A DNA stretch of 64,000 bases from Streptosporangiales bacterium (GTDB lineage: Bacteria > Actinomycetota > Actinomycetes > Streptosporangiales > WHST01): contig WHST01000003.1 of NCBI GenBank assembly GCA_009379955.1, forward strand, positions 50,326 through 114,325, given 5' to 3'. Below the pieces are notes generated by a model. The model had not been told where the DNA came from. It worked only from the letters and a program-made list of their open reading frames with translations, and did no database searches. The position numbers were made by a program, and so were the translations under genes. Numbering within the stretch: the first letter of the stretch is position 1; each line of letters opens with the position of its first letter. Shown one piece after another: positions 34,162 through 43,863 of the stretch.

Positions 34162-35709
34162 ATGGCTCCGCACCGCCGCGCGATCGCCGCGATCGCCTGT
34201 CTCACCACCGCGGCCGCCCTCGCCGCCTGCGCACCCGCCGGGTCCGAGTCGGCCGAGGAGAAGAAGCCGTCCGGGAAGTTCGTCGTCGCCCGCACCGGCG
34301 ACCTCGACAAGCTCGACCCGCACGTCGCCACGGCGTTCCAGACCATCGACACGCTGAGCATGATCTACGAGCCGCTCGTCCGCGTCGACGCGAAGGGCAA
34401 GCTGATCCCCGCGCTCGCGACGAAGTGGGAGCCGTCCGACGGCGGGCGCACGATGACCTTCACGCTCCGCAAGGGCGTGAAGTGGCAGAACGGCGACCCG
34501 TTCACGTCCGCGGACGTGAAGGCGAGCATCGACCGCATCCTCGACGAGAAGACCGGAGCGGTCGCCAGGTCCAACATCGCGGTCATCGACGAGGTGACCA
34601 CGCCCGACGACCAGACCGCCGTCTTCGAGCTCTCCGCGCCGAACAGCGCCCTGCTCTACGCCCTCGTGTCGGTGAACTCAGCGATGGTCCACGAGGCCGA
34701 CGTCGAAGCTGGCACCGTCGACAAGGAGCCGAACGGCACGGGCGCCTTCGCCTGGAAGTCGCGCAACCAGGGTCAGCAGGTGCTGCTCACCGGCAACAAG
34801 GACTACTGGGGTGGGGCGCCGAAGATCGGCGAGCTCGAGTTCCGGGTGATCCCGACCGAGTCGTCGATCCTGTCCGGCATGCGCGCGGGCACGTTCCAGC
34901 TCGGCATGCTCTCCGACCCGAGCGTTGCGAAGCAGGCAGGCGACAAGGGCGGCGACTTCAGCGTCGTCAAGGAGGCGGCACTCTCGTACCACACGCTGAT
35001 GCTCAACGGCCGCCGCGGACCGCTGAAGGACGTCCGGGTGCGGCAGGCGATCGCGTGCGCGATCGACCGGCAGGAGGTCGTCGACACGGCGGCGTTCGGC
35101 GACGGACGCGTCACCGGACCGATCACCAGCCCGGCGTTCCCGTACGACGCGACCGACGGCCTGCCGTGCGAGCCGGGCGACACGGCCGCGGCGAAGAAGC
35201 TGCTCGCGGACGCCGGCCACACCGACGACGTGAAGCTGCGGACGATCGTGCAGACCGGCGAGTACGCGACGGCCGTGGCGGAAGGGCAGAACCTGCAGGC
35301 ACAGCTGAAGAAGATCGGCGTGACGCTGGAGCTCGACCAGCTCAGCACCGACCCCTTCGTCACGGCATGGCTCGAGGCCGACTTCGACGCCTCCGTCGCC
35401 CTCAACGGCGGCAGCTACGACCCGTACCTGATGTACGGCCGCTACTTCACCGAGGGCGGCAGCCTCGCCAAGGCCGCCGGCCTCGACTCCAAGAGACTGC
35501 ACTCGTTGCTGTCCAAGGGCAACGCGACCACTGACGAGGCGACGCGTACGTCCACGTATCGACAGCTGCAGGAGCGACTGCTCGAGGAGTCGCCGTGGGT
35601 GTGGTTGTTCCGCGGCGACAACTACTACCTGGTGGGCAAGGACGTGAAGGGCTTCGAGGCCCGTCCCGACGGGTCGCTGTTCTCGCTCACCACGACGTCG
35701 GTGGGCTGA
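34162..35709 (+). CDS. Peptide/oligopeptide ABC transporter substrate-binding lipoprotein (SBP family 5)
   Basis: 515 residues with signal peptide and lipobox LAAC (Cys23). The family 5 signature is present as LAT-KWEPSDGGRTMTFTLRKGVKWQNGDPFTSADV. Start ATG after CGGAGG. It captures peptides or similar compounds for the four following proteins. Next to anmK and a PBP-like hydrolase, muropeptides are an attractive ligand; that is inference. Confidence 0.9.
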   Translation: MAPHRRAIAAIACLTTAAALAACAPAGSESAEEKKPSGKFVVARTGDLDKLDPHVATAFQTIDTLSMIYEPLVRVDAKGKLIPALATKWEPSDGGRTMTFTLRKGVKWQNGDPFTSADVKASIDRILDEKTGAVARSNIAVIDEVTTPDDQTAVFELSAPNSALLYALVSVNSAMVHEADVEAGTVDKEPNGTGAFAWKSRNQGQQVLLTGNKDYWGGAPKIGELEFRVIPTESSILSGMRAGTFQLGMLSDPSVAKQAGDKGGDFSVVKEAALSYHTLMLNGRRGPLKDVRVRQAIACAIDRQEVVDTAAFGDGRVTGPITSPAFPYDATDGLPCEPGDTAAAKKLLADAGHTDDVKLRTIVQTGEYATAVAEGQNLQAQLKKIGVTLELDQLSTDPFVTAWLEADFDASVALNGGSYDPYLMYGRYFTEGGSLAKAAGLDSKRLHSLLSKGNATTDEATRTSTYRQLQERLLEESPWVWLFRGDNYYLVGKDVKGFEARPDGSLFSLTTTSVG

Positions 35710-35716
35710 CCGCACG

Positions 35717-36694
35717 GTGTCGCGCGGGAGCATGTGGCGCTGGGCGGCCCGCCGGCTGCTCGGCACGGCGCTGACGCTCGCGGGCGTCACCGTCGTGGTG
35801 TTCCTCGTGCTGCGCGCGATCCCCGGCGACGCCATCACGGCGGCGCTCGGCATCGAGTCAGGCACGCTCACCGACGCGCAACGCGTGGCACTCGAGCGTT
35901 ACTACGGGCTCGACAAGTCGCTGCTCGGGCAGTTCGCGACGTGGGTGCTCGCGTTGCTGCAGGGCAACCTCGGCGTCTCGCTGAGCACCGGCATCCCGGT
36001 CGCCGAGCTGATCGGGTCCGCGTTACCGGTGACCGTCGAGCTCGCCGTCGTCGCCACGCTCATCGGCACGCCGGTCGGCGTCGCGATGGGCGTGCTCGCG
36101 GCGAGCGGCCCTGGTCGGGCGCGCGACGGCCTCACGCAGGGCGCCGGACTGCTCGGCCTCGCCCTCCCTGAGTTCGTCCTCGCCACGCTCGTGGTCGCCG
36201 TGCTCGCGGAGGCGTTCGGCTACTTCCCCGACACCGGCACGTTCGTGCCGCTGACGGAGAACGTCGGCGGCAACCTGAGCCAGATCCTCTACCCGGCCCT
36301 GGTGCTGTCCATCGGGCTCGCGGCCAACGTCATGCGCACGACGCGGTCCGCGTACGCCGACGTCGTGGAATCCGACTTCGTCCGCACCGCGCGCGGCAAG
36401 GGCGTCCGCGAGGGCAGGATCCGTGGCGTGCACGTGCTGCGCAACGCGTCCGTGCCGATCGTGACGCTGGCCGGCATCCAGTTCGGCTACCTGCTCGGCG
36501 GCACCGTCATCATCGAGCAGGTCTTCGCGCTGCCCGGCCTCGGCCGGTTGCTGTTCACCGCGATCAACGACCGCGACTACCCGACCGTGCAGAGCACCGT
36601 GCTCGTCGTCGCGATCGGGTTCGTCCTCGTCAACCTGCTCGTCGACCTGCTGTACCGGGTCATCGACCCGCGGACGACGGAGGCGGGCGCATGA
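35717..36694 (+). CDS. Peptide ABC transporter permease (DppB/OppB type)
   Basis: 325 residues, six membrane segments, with the N-terminal ...RAIPGD segment and the EAA-loop region around SDFVRTARGKGVREGRI. GTG start eight bases after the lipoprotein stop. It pairs with the DppC-type protein encoded next. Confidence 0.9.
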   Translation: MSRGSMWRWAARRLLGTALTLAGVTVVVFLVLRAIPGDAITAALGIESGTLTDAQRVALERYYGLDKSLLGQFATWVLALLQGNLGVSLSTGIPVAELIGSALPVTVELAVVATLIGTPVGVAMGVLAASGPGRARDGLTQGAGLLGLALPEFVLATLVVAVLAEAFGYFPDTGTFVPLTENVGGNLSQILYPALVLSIGLAANVMRTTRSAYADVVESDFVRTARGKGVREGRIRGVHVLRNASVPIVTLAGIQFGYLLGGTVIIEQVFALPGLGRLLFTAINDRDYPTVQSTVLVVAIGFVLVNLLVDLLYRVIDPRTTEAGA

Positions 36695-37578
36695 GCACCA
36701 CGCTCCCCACCGCCGCAGATCTCGTCGAGACCCCGCTGCGCGGCTGGCGGTCCCTGGTCGCCGGCGTGTGGGCCGACCGCAACGGCCGCATCGGCGTGCT
36801 GGTCCTCGCCGCCCTCGTGCTCCTCGCCGTCGCCGGCGTCACCGGCCTGCTGCCGTACGCGCCCACCGACCAGAACCCGGCGATCCGGATGCAGGGTCCG
36901 TCGGGTGCGCACTGGTTCGGCACCGACCAGTTCGGCCGCGACATCGCCGTGCGAACGTTCGTGGGCATCGCGACGTCGCTGCGCGTCGCGTTCGTCTCCG
37001 TCGCGCTCGCGTGCCTGATCGGCGCGGTGCTCGGCGTCACGGCCGGGTTCTTCCGCGGCTGGTGGGACCAGGTCGTCAGCCGGATCGGCGAGGTGCTCTT
37101 CGCCTTCCCCGCGATCCTGCTCGCGCTGGCGGTCATCACCGCGCTCGGCCGCGGTTGGTTCAACACGGCCATCGCGATCGCGGTCGTCTACACGCCGATC
37201 TTCGTCCGGGTCTCGCGCGGGCCGACGCTCACCGTGGCGCGGTCGGAGTACGTCAAGGCGGGACGCGTGCTCGGGCTGCCGCTCTCGCGCCTGCTGCTGC
37301 GTCACGTCCTGCCCGGCGTGGCCGCGCCGATCGTCGTGCAGGTCACGCTGGCGCTGTCGTGGGCGATCCTCACCGAGTCCGCGCTGTCGTTCCTCGGGCT
37401 CGGCACCCAGCCGCCCGACCCGAGCCTCGGCCTGATGGTGTCCGACGCGCGCAACGTCGTCGCGATCGCGTGGTGGTCGATGGCGTTCCCGGCCGCCGCG
37501 GTCGTCCTCGCCGTCGTCGGGCTCAACCTCACCGGCGACGGCCTGCGCGCCGCGCTCGACCCACGGGCGCGGCGATGA
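36691..37578 (+). CDS. Peptide ABC transporter permease (DppC/OppC type)
   Basis: 295 residues, six membrane segments. It has the OppC-type GAHWFGTDQFGRDI segment and the EAA loop SEYVKAGRVLGLPLSRLLLRHVLP (shown in part). ATGA overlap with dppB. Second transmembrane subunit of the importer. Confidence 0.9.
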   Translation: MSTTLPTAADLVETPLRGWRSLVAGVWADRNGRIGVLVLAALVLLAVAGVTGLLPYAPTDQNPAIRMQGPSGAHWFGTDQFGRDIAVRTFVGIATSLRVAFVSVALACLIGAVLGVTAGFFRGWWDQVVSRIGEVLFAFPAILLALAVITALGRGWFNTAIAIAVVYTPIFVRVSRGPTLTVARSEYVKAGRVLGLPLSRLLLRHVLPGVAAPIVVQVTLALSWAILTESALSFLGLGTQPPDPSLGLMVSDARNVVAIAWWSMAFPAAAVVLAVVGLNLTGDGLRAALDPRARR

Positions 37579-38555
37579 TCCCGGCGACCGTGGACACCGA
37601 GGTGCTCCGCGTCGAGGGCCTGCGTACCGCGGTGGGCGATCCCGCCGTCGAGGTCGTCCGCGGCGTCGACCTCGCCGTTGCCGCGGGCGAGACCGTGGGC
37701 GTGGTCGGCGAGTCCGGCTCGGGCAAGTCGCTCACCGCACTGTCGGTCGCCGGCCTGTTGCCCGATGGCGTACGGGTGACCGGCGGGTCGGTGCGGTTGG
37801 AGGGCCGCGAGGTGCTGCACCTGCCCGAGACCGAGCGGCGGCCGTTGCGCGGACGGACGGTCGGCATGGTCTACCAGGACCCGATGACGTCGCTGAACCC
37901 GTTGATGCGCGTCGGCCGGCAGATCGCCGAGGGCCTCACCGCGCACGGATGGACGGCGCAGGACGCGCGCGCCCGTACCCGCGAGGTGCTCGCCGAGGTC
38001 GGCATGCCGTCGCCCGACCGCGTGGTGCGCTCGTACCCCCACCAGCTGTCGGGCGGCATGCGCCAGCGGGTGCTCATCGCCTCGGCACTGGCGGCGCGAC
38101 CGCGGCTGCTCATCGCCGACGAGCCCACCACCGCGCTCGACGTGACGATCCAGCGGCAGATCGTCGAGCTGGTGCGTCGGCTCCGCGACGAGTACGGACT
38201 CGCGGTCGTCTGGATCACCCACGACCTCGGCGTGGTGGCGCGGGTCGCCGACCGCATCCTCGTCATGTACGCGGGGCGCGTGGTCGAGGAGGCGACGACA
38301 CGTGCGCTGTTCGCCGCGCCGCACCACCCGTACGCCGAGGGCCTGCTGCGCTCGATCCCGCCGATGCGCGGCGCCGAGCGGGAGCCGTTGCCGCAGATCG
38401 GCGGCATACCCGTCGTGCCGTCGCGGCTGCCCACCGGGTGCCCGCTCGGTCCGCGGTGCCCGCAGCGCGTCGACCGTTGCGACGAGGAGCCGCCGCTCCT
38501 CGACCGCGGGGAGAGCAGGGCGGCGTGCTGGGTGCCGCGCGAGGAGTGGCTGTGA
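37575..38555 (+). CDS. Peptide ABC transporter ATPase (DppD/OppD type)
   Basis: 326 residues. Walker A GESGSGKS, signature LSGGMRQR and Walker B LLIADEPTTALD, plus the C-terminal oligopeptide-transporter extension with a Cys cluster (CPLGPRCP...C...C) typical of DppD/OppD iron-sulfur-type tails. ATGA overlap upstream, GTGA overlap downstream. Confidence 0.9.
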   Translation: MIPATVDTEVLRVEGLRTAVGDPAVEVVRGVDLAVAAGETVGVVGESGSGKSLTALSVAGLLPDGVRVTGGSVRLEGREVLHLPETERRPLRGRTVGMVYQDPMTSLNPLMRVGRQIAEGLTAHGWTAQDARARTREVLAEVGMPSPDRVVRSYPHQLSGGMRQRVLIASALAARPRLLIADEPTTALDVTIQRQIVELVRRLRDEYGLAVVWITHDLGVVARVADRILVMYAGRVVEEATTRALFAAPHHPYAEGLLRSIPPMRGAEREPLPQIGGIPVVPSRLPTGCPLGPRCPQRVDRCDEEPPLLDRGESRAACWVPREEWL

Positions 38556-39550
38556 ACGCTGAACGGCCGATGATCGAGGTGCGCGACCTGGTCAAGCGCT
38601 ACACCGTGCCCGGGCGGGGCACGGTGCGCGCGCTCGCGGGCGTGAGCTTCGACGTGGCGCGCGGCGAGACTCTCGGGCTGGTCGGCGAGAGCGGATGCGG
38701 CAAGTCGACGACGGCGCAGCTGCTCGTCCGCCTCGAGCGGCCGACGTCCGGCACGATCCGGATCGCCGGCGAGGACGTCGCGCACGCGCGCGGGGCGCGG
38801 CTGCGGCGGCTGCGGCGCACGGTCCAGCTGGTGTTCCAGGACCCGTACGCGTCGCTCAACCCGCGGATGCGCGTCGGCACCGCGATCGAGGAGGTGCTGG
38901 CGGTCCACGACGCGTCGACGACCGCGGCGTCCCGTCGCGCGCGGGTGGCGGAGCTGCTCGGCCTGGTCGGGCTGCCGGCGTCGACGGCCGACCGGCTGCC
39001 CGGCCGGCTCTCCGGCGGTCAGCGGCAGCGCGTCGGCATCGCCCGCGCCCTCGCGGTACGACCCGACGTGCTCGTGCTCGACGAGCCGGTCTCGGCACTC
39101 GACGTGTCGGTGCGCGCCGAGGTGATGAACCTGGTCGCACGGCTGCGCGACGAGCTCGGCCTCACGTGCGTCTTCATCTCCCACGACCTCGGCATGGTGC
39201 GCCACATTGCCGACCGGATCGCGGTCATGTACCTGGGCGAGATCGTGGAGCTCGGCTCCTGGCGCACCGTCTCTGACGAGCCGCTCCACCCGTACGCCCG
39301 CGCCCTGCAGGAGGCCGTCCCCGTCGCCGACCCGGCGGCCGAGGCGGCCTGGTCGGCACGCCCGCTCGCCGGCGAGGTACCCGACGCCGCCCACCCGCCG
39401 ACGGGCTGCACCTTCCACCCGCGCTGCCCGCTCGCCGAGGACGTCTGCCGGACGACGGCGCCCCCGTTGCTGCCCGTCGACACCGGCGACGGCGAGGAGC
39501 ACCTCGTCGCCTGCCACGTCGTCGCCCGCACCCACGGATCGTCGGACTGA
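38552..39550 (+). CDS. Peptide ABC transporter ATPase (DppF/OppF type)
   Basis: 332 residues. Walker A GESGCGKST, signature LSGGQRQR, Walker B VLVLDEPVSALD and a C-terminal Cys cluster (GCTFHPRCPLAEDVC). Completes a full dpp/opp-type importer with the four preceding genes. About 190 bp without a recognisable gene follow (39551-39742); they hold a twice-occurring TGGGAAGTG. Confidence 0.9.
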   Translation: MNAERPMIEVRDLVKRYTVPGRGTVRALAGVSFDVARGETLGLVGESGCGKSTTAQLLVRLERPTSGTIRIAGEDVAHARGARLRRLRRTVQLVFQDPYASLNPRMRVGTAIEEVLAVHDASTTAASRRARVAELLGLVGLPASTADRLPGRLSGGQRQRVGIARALAVRPDVLVLDEPVSALDVSVRAEVMNLVARLRDELGLTCVFISHDLGMVRHIADRIAVMYLGEIVELGSWRTVSDEPLHPYARALQEAVPVADPAAEAAWSARPLAGEVPDAAHPPTGCTFHPRCPLAEDVCRTTAPPLLPVDTGDGEEHLVACHVVARTHGSSD

Positions 39551-39742
39551 GGATGATCCCCCTCGGGTGCAGCCCTGCGCGACGGCCCTCGCGAATGATC
39601 ACGTTCAGTTGGTGAAGCCGCACCGAACACGGCGCATGCGCCATGGGAAGTGCGTACTCACCGTGGGAAGTGGCCTCGTCGGACCGACGGCAGCGCCGGG
39701 CGAGTCTGGTCAGCGCACCTCAGCGCTGCCACGATGGCGACC

Positions 39743-41347
39743 ATGACGGGCGCAGCCGACACCTGGTACACCCCGCTCACGCCGCTGGCGTTCCTCGGCC
39801 GCAGCGCCGAGGTGTTCGCAGACAAGACGGCAATCGCGTACGGCGACCGGCGCCAGACGTACGCCGAGTTCGGCGGCGAGGCCACGCGTCTCGCCCACGC
39901 GCTGCGCGCGAGCGGGATCGGGCCGGGCGACCGGGTCGCGTACCTGCTGCCGAACATCCCGGAGATGCTGGTCGCACACTTCGGGGTGTCACTGGCAGGT
40001 GCCGTGCTCGTGGCGATCAACACCAGGCTGGCGCCCGAGGAGGTCCGCCACATCTGCGACCACTCGGGTGCGCGGATGCTGGTGGTCGACGCCGGGCTGC
40101 ACCCCACCGTCGCGCCGGTGGTCGGCCGCCTCGCCACGGTGGAGGAGGTCGTCACCGTGGTCGACCCCGCCTCGGGGTGCGCTCCCGACCCGGCCGTCAG
40201 CGGTCCCTCGTACGAGGAGCTGCTCGCCCGCGGCGACGACCGCCCGCTGCCGTGGGCCGTCGACGACGAGCGGTCGACGATCTCGATCAACTACACCTCG
40301 GGCACGACGGGGCAGCCCAAGGGCGTGATGTACCACCATCGCGGCGCGTACCTCAACGCACTCGCCGAGGCCGTCCACTCCCGGCACACCCCCGAGTCGG
40401 TCTACCTGTGGACGCTGCCGATGTTCCACTGCAACGGCTGGTGCACCACGTGGGGCGTCACCGCCGTCGGCGGTACGCACGTGTGCCTGCGGGCGGTGGA
40501 CCCCGCCGAGATCTGGCGACTGCTCGACACGGAGGGCATCACCCACCTCAACGGCGCACCCACCGTGCTCGTCTCGATCGCGAACGCGAAGCAGGCGCAC
40601 CCGTTCGGCCGCGAGATCGTCGTGACGACCGCCGGCGCAGCACCGAGCCCGACGGTCATCGCGCGGATGGAGGACCTCGGCGCGCGGATCGTGCACGTGT
40701 ACGGCCTCACCGAGACTTACGGTCCGTACTCGGTCTGCGAGTGGCAGCAGGGCTGGCCGCGCCTCGACGTGGCCGACCGGGCGAGGCTGCTCGCCCGGCA
40801 GGGTGTGGGCATGGTGTCGACCGACGGGATCCGCGTCGTCGACCCCGAGACCATGCTCGACGTGCCGCGCGACGGCGAGACGATCGGCGAGGCCGTCATG
40901 CGCGGCAACAACGTCATGTCCGGCTACTTCGACGACGCCGAGGCGACCGCGGAGGCGTTCCGCGGCGGCTGGTTCCACTCCGGCGATCTCGGCGTCTGGC
41001 ACGCGGACGGGTACGTCGAGCTGCGCGACCGGGCCAAGGACATCATCGTCTCCGGCGGCGAGAACATCTCGACGATCGAGGTGGAACGCGCGATCGACTC
41101 CCACCCCACGGTCCTCGAGGTGGCCGTCGTGGGCGTGCCGGACGAGAAGTGGGGAGAACGGCCCAAGGCGTTCGTCGTACTCCGCGAGGGCGCCGCCGCG
41201 ACGAGGGACGAGATCGTCGACCACGTCCGCGGCCGGCTCGCCAGGTACAAGGCGCCGGACAGCGTCGAGTTCGTCGACGCGCTGCCGAAGACGTCGACCG
41301 GCAAGATCCAGAAGTTCCAGCTCCGCGACCGCGAACGACCGCAGTAG
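39743..41347 (+). CDS. Acyl-CoA synthetase (medium/long-chain fatty acid type)
   Basis: 534 residues. ANL motifs: NYTSGTTGQPKG, VHVYGLTETYGP, GWFHSGDLGV, RAKDIIVSGGENIS and PKTSTGKIQK. The overall pattern, including LPMFHCNGW, fits the AlkK/DmdB-like branch that activates fatty acids or short acids. ATG at 39743 is preferred; ATG at 39734 is also in frame, and neither has a strong Shine-Dalgarno. It stands alone with the next small gene. Confidence 0.8.
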   Translation: MTGAADTWYTPLTPLAFLGRSAEVFADKTAIAYGDRRQTYAEFGGEATRLAHALRASGIGPGDRVAYLLPNIPEMLVAHFGVSLAGAVLVAINTRLAPEEVRHICDHSGARMLVVDAGLHPTVAPVVGRLATVEEVVTVVDPASGCAPDPAVSGPSYEELLARGDDRPLPWAVDDERSTISINYTSGTTGQPKGVMYHHRGAYLNALAEAVHSRHTPESVYLWTLPMFHCNGWCTTWGVTAVGGTHVCLRAVDPAEIWRLLDTEGITHLNGAPTVLVSIANAKQAHPFGREIVVTTAGAAPSPTVIARMEDLGARIVHVYGLTETYGPYSVCEWQQGWPRLDVADRARLLARQGVGMVSTDGIRVVDPETMLDVPRDGETIGEAVMRGNNVMSGYFDDAEATAEAFRGGWFHSGDLGVWHADGYVELRDRAKDIIVSGGENISTIEVERAIDSHPTVLEVAVVGVPDEKWGERPKAFVVLREGAAATRDEIVDHVRGRLARYKAPDSVEFVDALPKTSTGKIQKFQLRDRERPQ

Positions 41348-41365
41348 CGGTCACGGAGGCATGTC

Positions 41366-41608
41366 GTGACAGATGGTTCGGACACCTTCTTCGCCGGGCT
41401 CGCCGGCCTGCTCTTCGTCGCTGCCGGCATCCACGGCGTGGTGCGGCCGGTACAGGCGTGGCGCCTGCAGTACTTCTTCACCCGAGTGATGTTCCGCAAC
41501 CCCGAGCCGTCCCGCGCCGGCCTGGTCCTGACGCGGATCGGCGGGATCGTCTCGATCCTCATCGGCCTGGCGTGGATCGCGCTCCTGGTGATGCTGCGCT
41601 ACCGCTGA
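41366..41608 (+). CDS. Small two-helix membrane protein
   Basis: 80 residues, GTG after GGAGG. Two hydrophobic segments (about residues 8-27 and 56-77) are separated by a basic/aromatic loop with FRNPEPSRAGL. It resembles small DUF6199-type membrane proteins, though I am not certain of the family. 18 bp downstream of the CoA ligase gene and likely co-transcribed. Confidence 0.65.
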   Translation: MTDGSDTFFAGLAGLLFVAAGIHGVVRPVQAWRLQYFFTRVMFRNPEPSRAGLVLTRIGGIVSILIGLAWIALLVMLRYR

Positions 41609-41640
41609 CTGCTGGACGTTGGCGCCGTGATCGAACGGGC

Positions 41641-41659
41641 TGAGGTTAGGCTAACCTCA
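41641..41659. promoter_or_regulatory. IdeR/DtxR iron box
   Basis: TGAGGTTAGGCTAACCTCA is a perfect 19-bp palindrome close to the actinobacterial consensus TTAGGTTAGGCTAACCTAA. It abuts, and by one base overlaps, the permease ATG. Iron-loaded repressor bound here would block expression of the siderophore importer. Confidence 0.9.
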
Positions 41660-42723
41660 TGTCCGTGGTCGCGCCTCCTTCCGCGCAGGAGCCGCCGAGT
41701 ACCCCGGACTCCCCACTGGCAGGCCCGCGCCGGCGACTGACCCTCGGCCTGCTGGCGTGCGCGGTGGTCCTCGTCGCCACCAGCGTGGCCAGCGTGGCGA
41801 TCGGTACCGAGAATGTCGCGCCCCACGAGGTGTGGAGCGCGCTGACGCACTACACCGACCGCGGGAACGAGTGGATCGTCCGCGACCTGCGGGTCCCGCG
41901 AACCGTGCTCGCAATCGTCGTCGGGGTCGCGATCGGGCTCAGCGCATCGTTGATCCAGGCGGTCACCCGTAACCCCCTGGCCGACGCCCAGGTGCTCGGC
42001 GTGAACTCCGGCGCCAGCCTGTGCGTCGTCTGGGCGATCTCTTTCCTCGGCGCCCAGCGGATCACCGACTATCTCTGGTTCGCCTTCGCCGGGGCGATGG
42101 CGGGTATCGTCATCGTCTACCTCGTCAGCTCGCTGAGTCGTGCGGCGGGCAATCCGGTGCAGATGCTGCTGGCGGGCGTGGCCCTGGGCGCGATCATGGA
42201 CGGGGCGAACTTCACCGTCCGCCTGCATGATCCGCGGGCATTCGACGCCATGCGCTTCTGGGATACCGGAGCCCTGGACGAACGTCCGTTGTCGGTCACC
42301 GCTGTCGTCGCGCCGTTCGTCGTGGTCGGCATGATCCTCTGCTTCGCCGTGAGCCGTTCGCTCAACGTGGTGGCGATGGGCGACGACCTGGCGACGGCCA
42401 TGGGTGGTCGCCTACGCCGTACCCGGGTCACGGCTCTGGTCGCCGTCACCTTGCTGGCGGGGGCCGCCACCGCGGCCTGCGGCCCGATCGGCTTCATCGG
42501 GCTGATGGTCCCGCACATCGTGCGCCGGCTGACCGGGCCCGACTGGCGCTGGATCATGGCCTACAGCACGATGGTGGGCCCCTCGCTCCTGTTGGTCGCC
42601 GATGTGGTGGGCCGCCTGATCATCCGTCCGTCGGAACTGCCGGCCGGCATCGTCACCGCCTTCATCGGTGCACCGGTGCTGATCTGGTTGATCCGCCGGG
42701 AGTCGGCGCGAGCGGGCCGATGA
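41659..42723 (+). CDS. Iron-siderophore ABC transporter permease (FecCD family)
   Basis: 354 residues, about nine to ten membrane helices. FecCD signatures: LRVPRTVLAIVVGVAIGLSASLIQAVTRNPLADAQVLGVNSG (in part) and CGPIGFIGLMVPHIVRRL. The iron box ends at the A of the start codon, so the mRNA is probably nearly leaderless. First gene of a three-gene operon. Confidence 0.9.
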   Translation: MSVVAPPSAQEPPSTPDSPLAGPRRRLTLGLLACAVVLVATSVASVAIGTENVAPHEVWSALTHYTDRGNEWIVRDLRVPRTVLAIVVGVAIGLSASLIQAVTRNPLADAQVLGVNSGASLCVVWAISFLGAQRITDYLWFAFAGAMAGIVIVYLVSSLSRAAGNPVQMLLAGVALGAIMDGANFTVRLHDPRAFDAMRFWDTGALDERPLSVTAVVAPFVVVGMILCFAVSRSLNVVAMGDDLATAMGGRLRRTRVTALVAVTLLAGAATAACGPIGFIGLMVPHIVRRLTGPDWRWIMAYSTMVGPSLLLVADVVGRLIIRPSELPAGIVTAFIGAPVLIWLIRRESARAGR

Positions 42724-43829
42724 GGACTGCACGACCGCGGGCGACCGCCCACCCGGGATCGGGCAGGGGAAGCGACACGGCCATCGCGTGGCGCCACCGA
42801 CAGTTCGTCCTGCGGGTCGGCGGCCGCTCGGTCCGGGTCAGTCACCGCGCCCTGGTGGCGACCGTGACCTCGGTCGTCGCTGCGGCCGTGCTCGCCGTCT
42901 TCGCGCTCGGCGCAGGCGAGTTCCCCGTCTCGCCGGGCAAGGTGATCTCGGTGCTGATCGGCACGGACGACTCGTTCGCCCGCGTGGTGGTGCTGGAGTG
43001 GCGGATGCCACGCATCGTCAGCGCGCTGATCATCGGGGCGGCGCTCGGGATGGCCGGAGCGATCTTCCAGACGCTCACCCGCAACCCGCTCGGCAGCCCG
43101 GACATCATCGGTTTCAACGTCGGCGCCTACACCGGCGCCCTGGTGGTGATCGCCACCATCGGTCGTGACTACGCCCGCACCGCGGTCGGCGCGCTCCTCG
43201 GTGGGCTCGCGGTGGCGACCGTGGTCTACCTGCTGTCTCGCAAGCGGGGCACCGTCCACGGGGTGCGGTTGATCGTCGTCGGCATCGCCGTGAGCGCCGT
43301 GATGAGCTCGGTCAACCAGTGGATCATCGTCAAGATCGACCTGCACGCCGCCACCACGGCAGCGGTGTGGGCGCAGGGCACGCTCAACGGGCTCGACTGG
43401 GCCCAGGCCGTCCCCCTGGGGATCTGCTTCGTCCTGGTCACCGTGTTGCTCGGGCTCACCGGTCCGTCCCTGACCATCATGCAGATGGGCGACGACGCGG
43501 CCGGAGCACTCGGCCTGCGCACCGAACGCGTCCGGGCCCACTTCTTCGTGCTCGGCGTCGCTCTCGTGGCACTCGCCGCCGCGGCGGCCGGACCGATCTC
43601 CTTCGTCGCCCTGGCGGCACCACAGATCGCCCGGCGGCTGACCTCCGGCCCCGGCGTGGGAATGACGTCGTCCGCGGTCACCGGTGCCGTCCTGCTCCTG
43701 GCGAGCGACCTCATCGCGCTCCGCGCCCTCGCCCCCACGGAGTTGCCGGTCGGAGCCGTCACGGTCTGCCTGGGTGGCGCCTATCTGGTCTTCCTGCTCG
43801 TCACCCAAGGACGACGGCGTGCCCGATGA
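42720..43829 (+). CDS. Iron-siderophore ABC transporter permease (FecCD family)
   Basis: 369 residues. FecCD motifs MPRIVSALIIGAALGMAG, TRNPLGSPDIIGFN and GPISFVALAAPQIARRL. ATGA overlap with the first permease. Partner subunit of the heterodimeric channel. The N-terminal ~30 residues are polar and may be shorter in the real protein. Confidence 0.9.
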   Translation: MRTARPRATAHPGSGRGSDTAIAWRHRQFVLRVGGRSVRVSHRALVATVTSVVAAAVLAVFALGAGEFPVSPGKVISVLIGTDDSFARVVVLEWRMPRIVSALIIGAALGMAGAIFQTLTRNPLGSPDIIGFNVGAYTGALVVIATIGRDYARTAVGALLGGLAVATVVYLLSRKRGTVHGVRLIVVGIAVSAVMSSVNQWIIVKIDLHAATTAAVWAQGTLNGLDWAQAVPLGICFVLVTVLLGLTGPSLTIMQMGDDAAGALGLRTERVRAHFFVLGVALVALAAAAAGPISFVALAAPQIARRLTSGPGVGMTSSAVTGAVLLLASDLIALRALAPTELPVGAVTVCLGGAYLVFLLVTQGRRRAR

Positions 43830-43863
43830 ACGACCCTCCCCGATACCTGCCGACAGGACTCCG

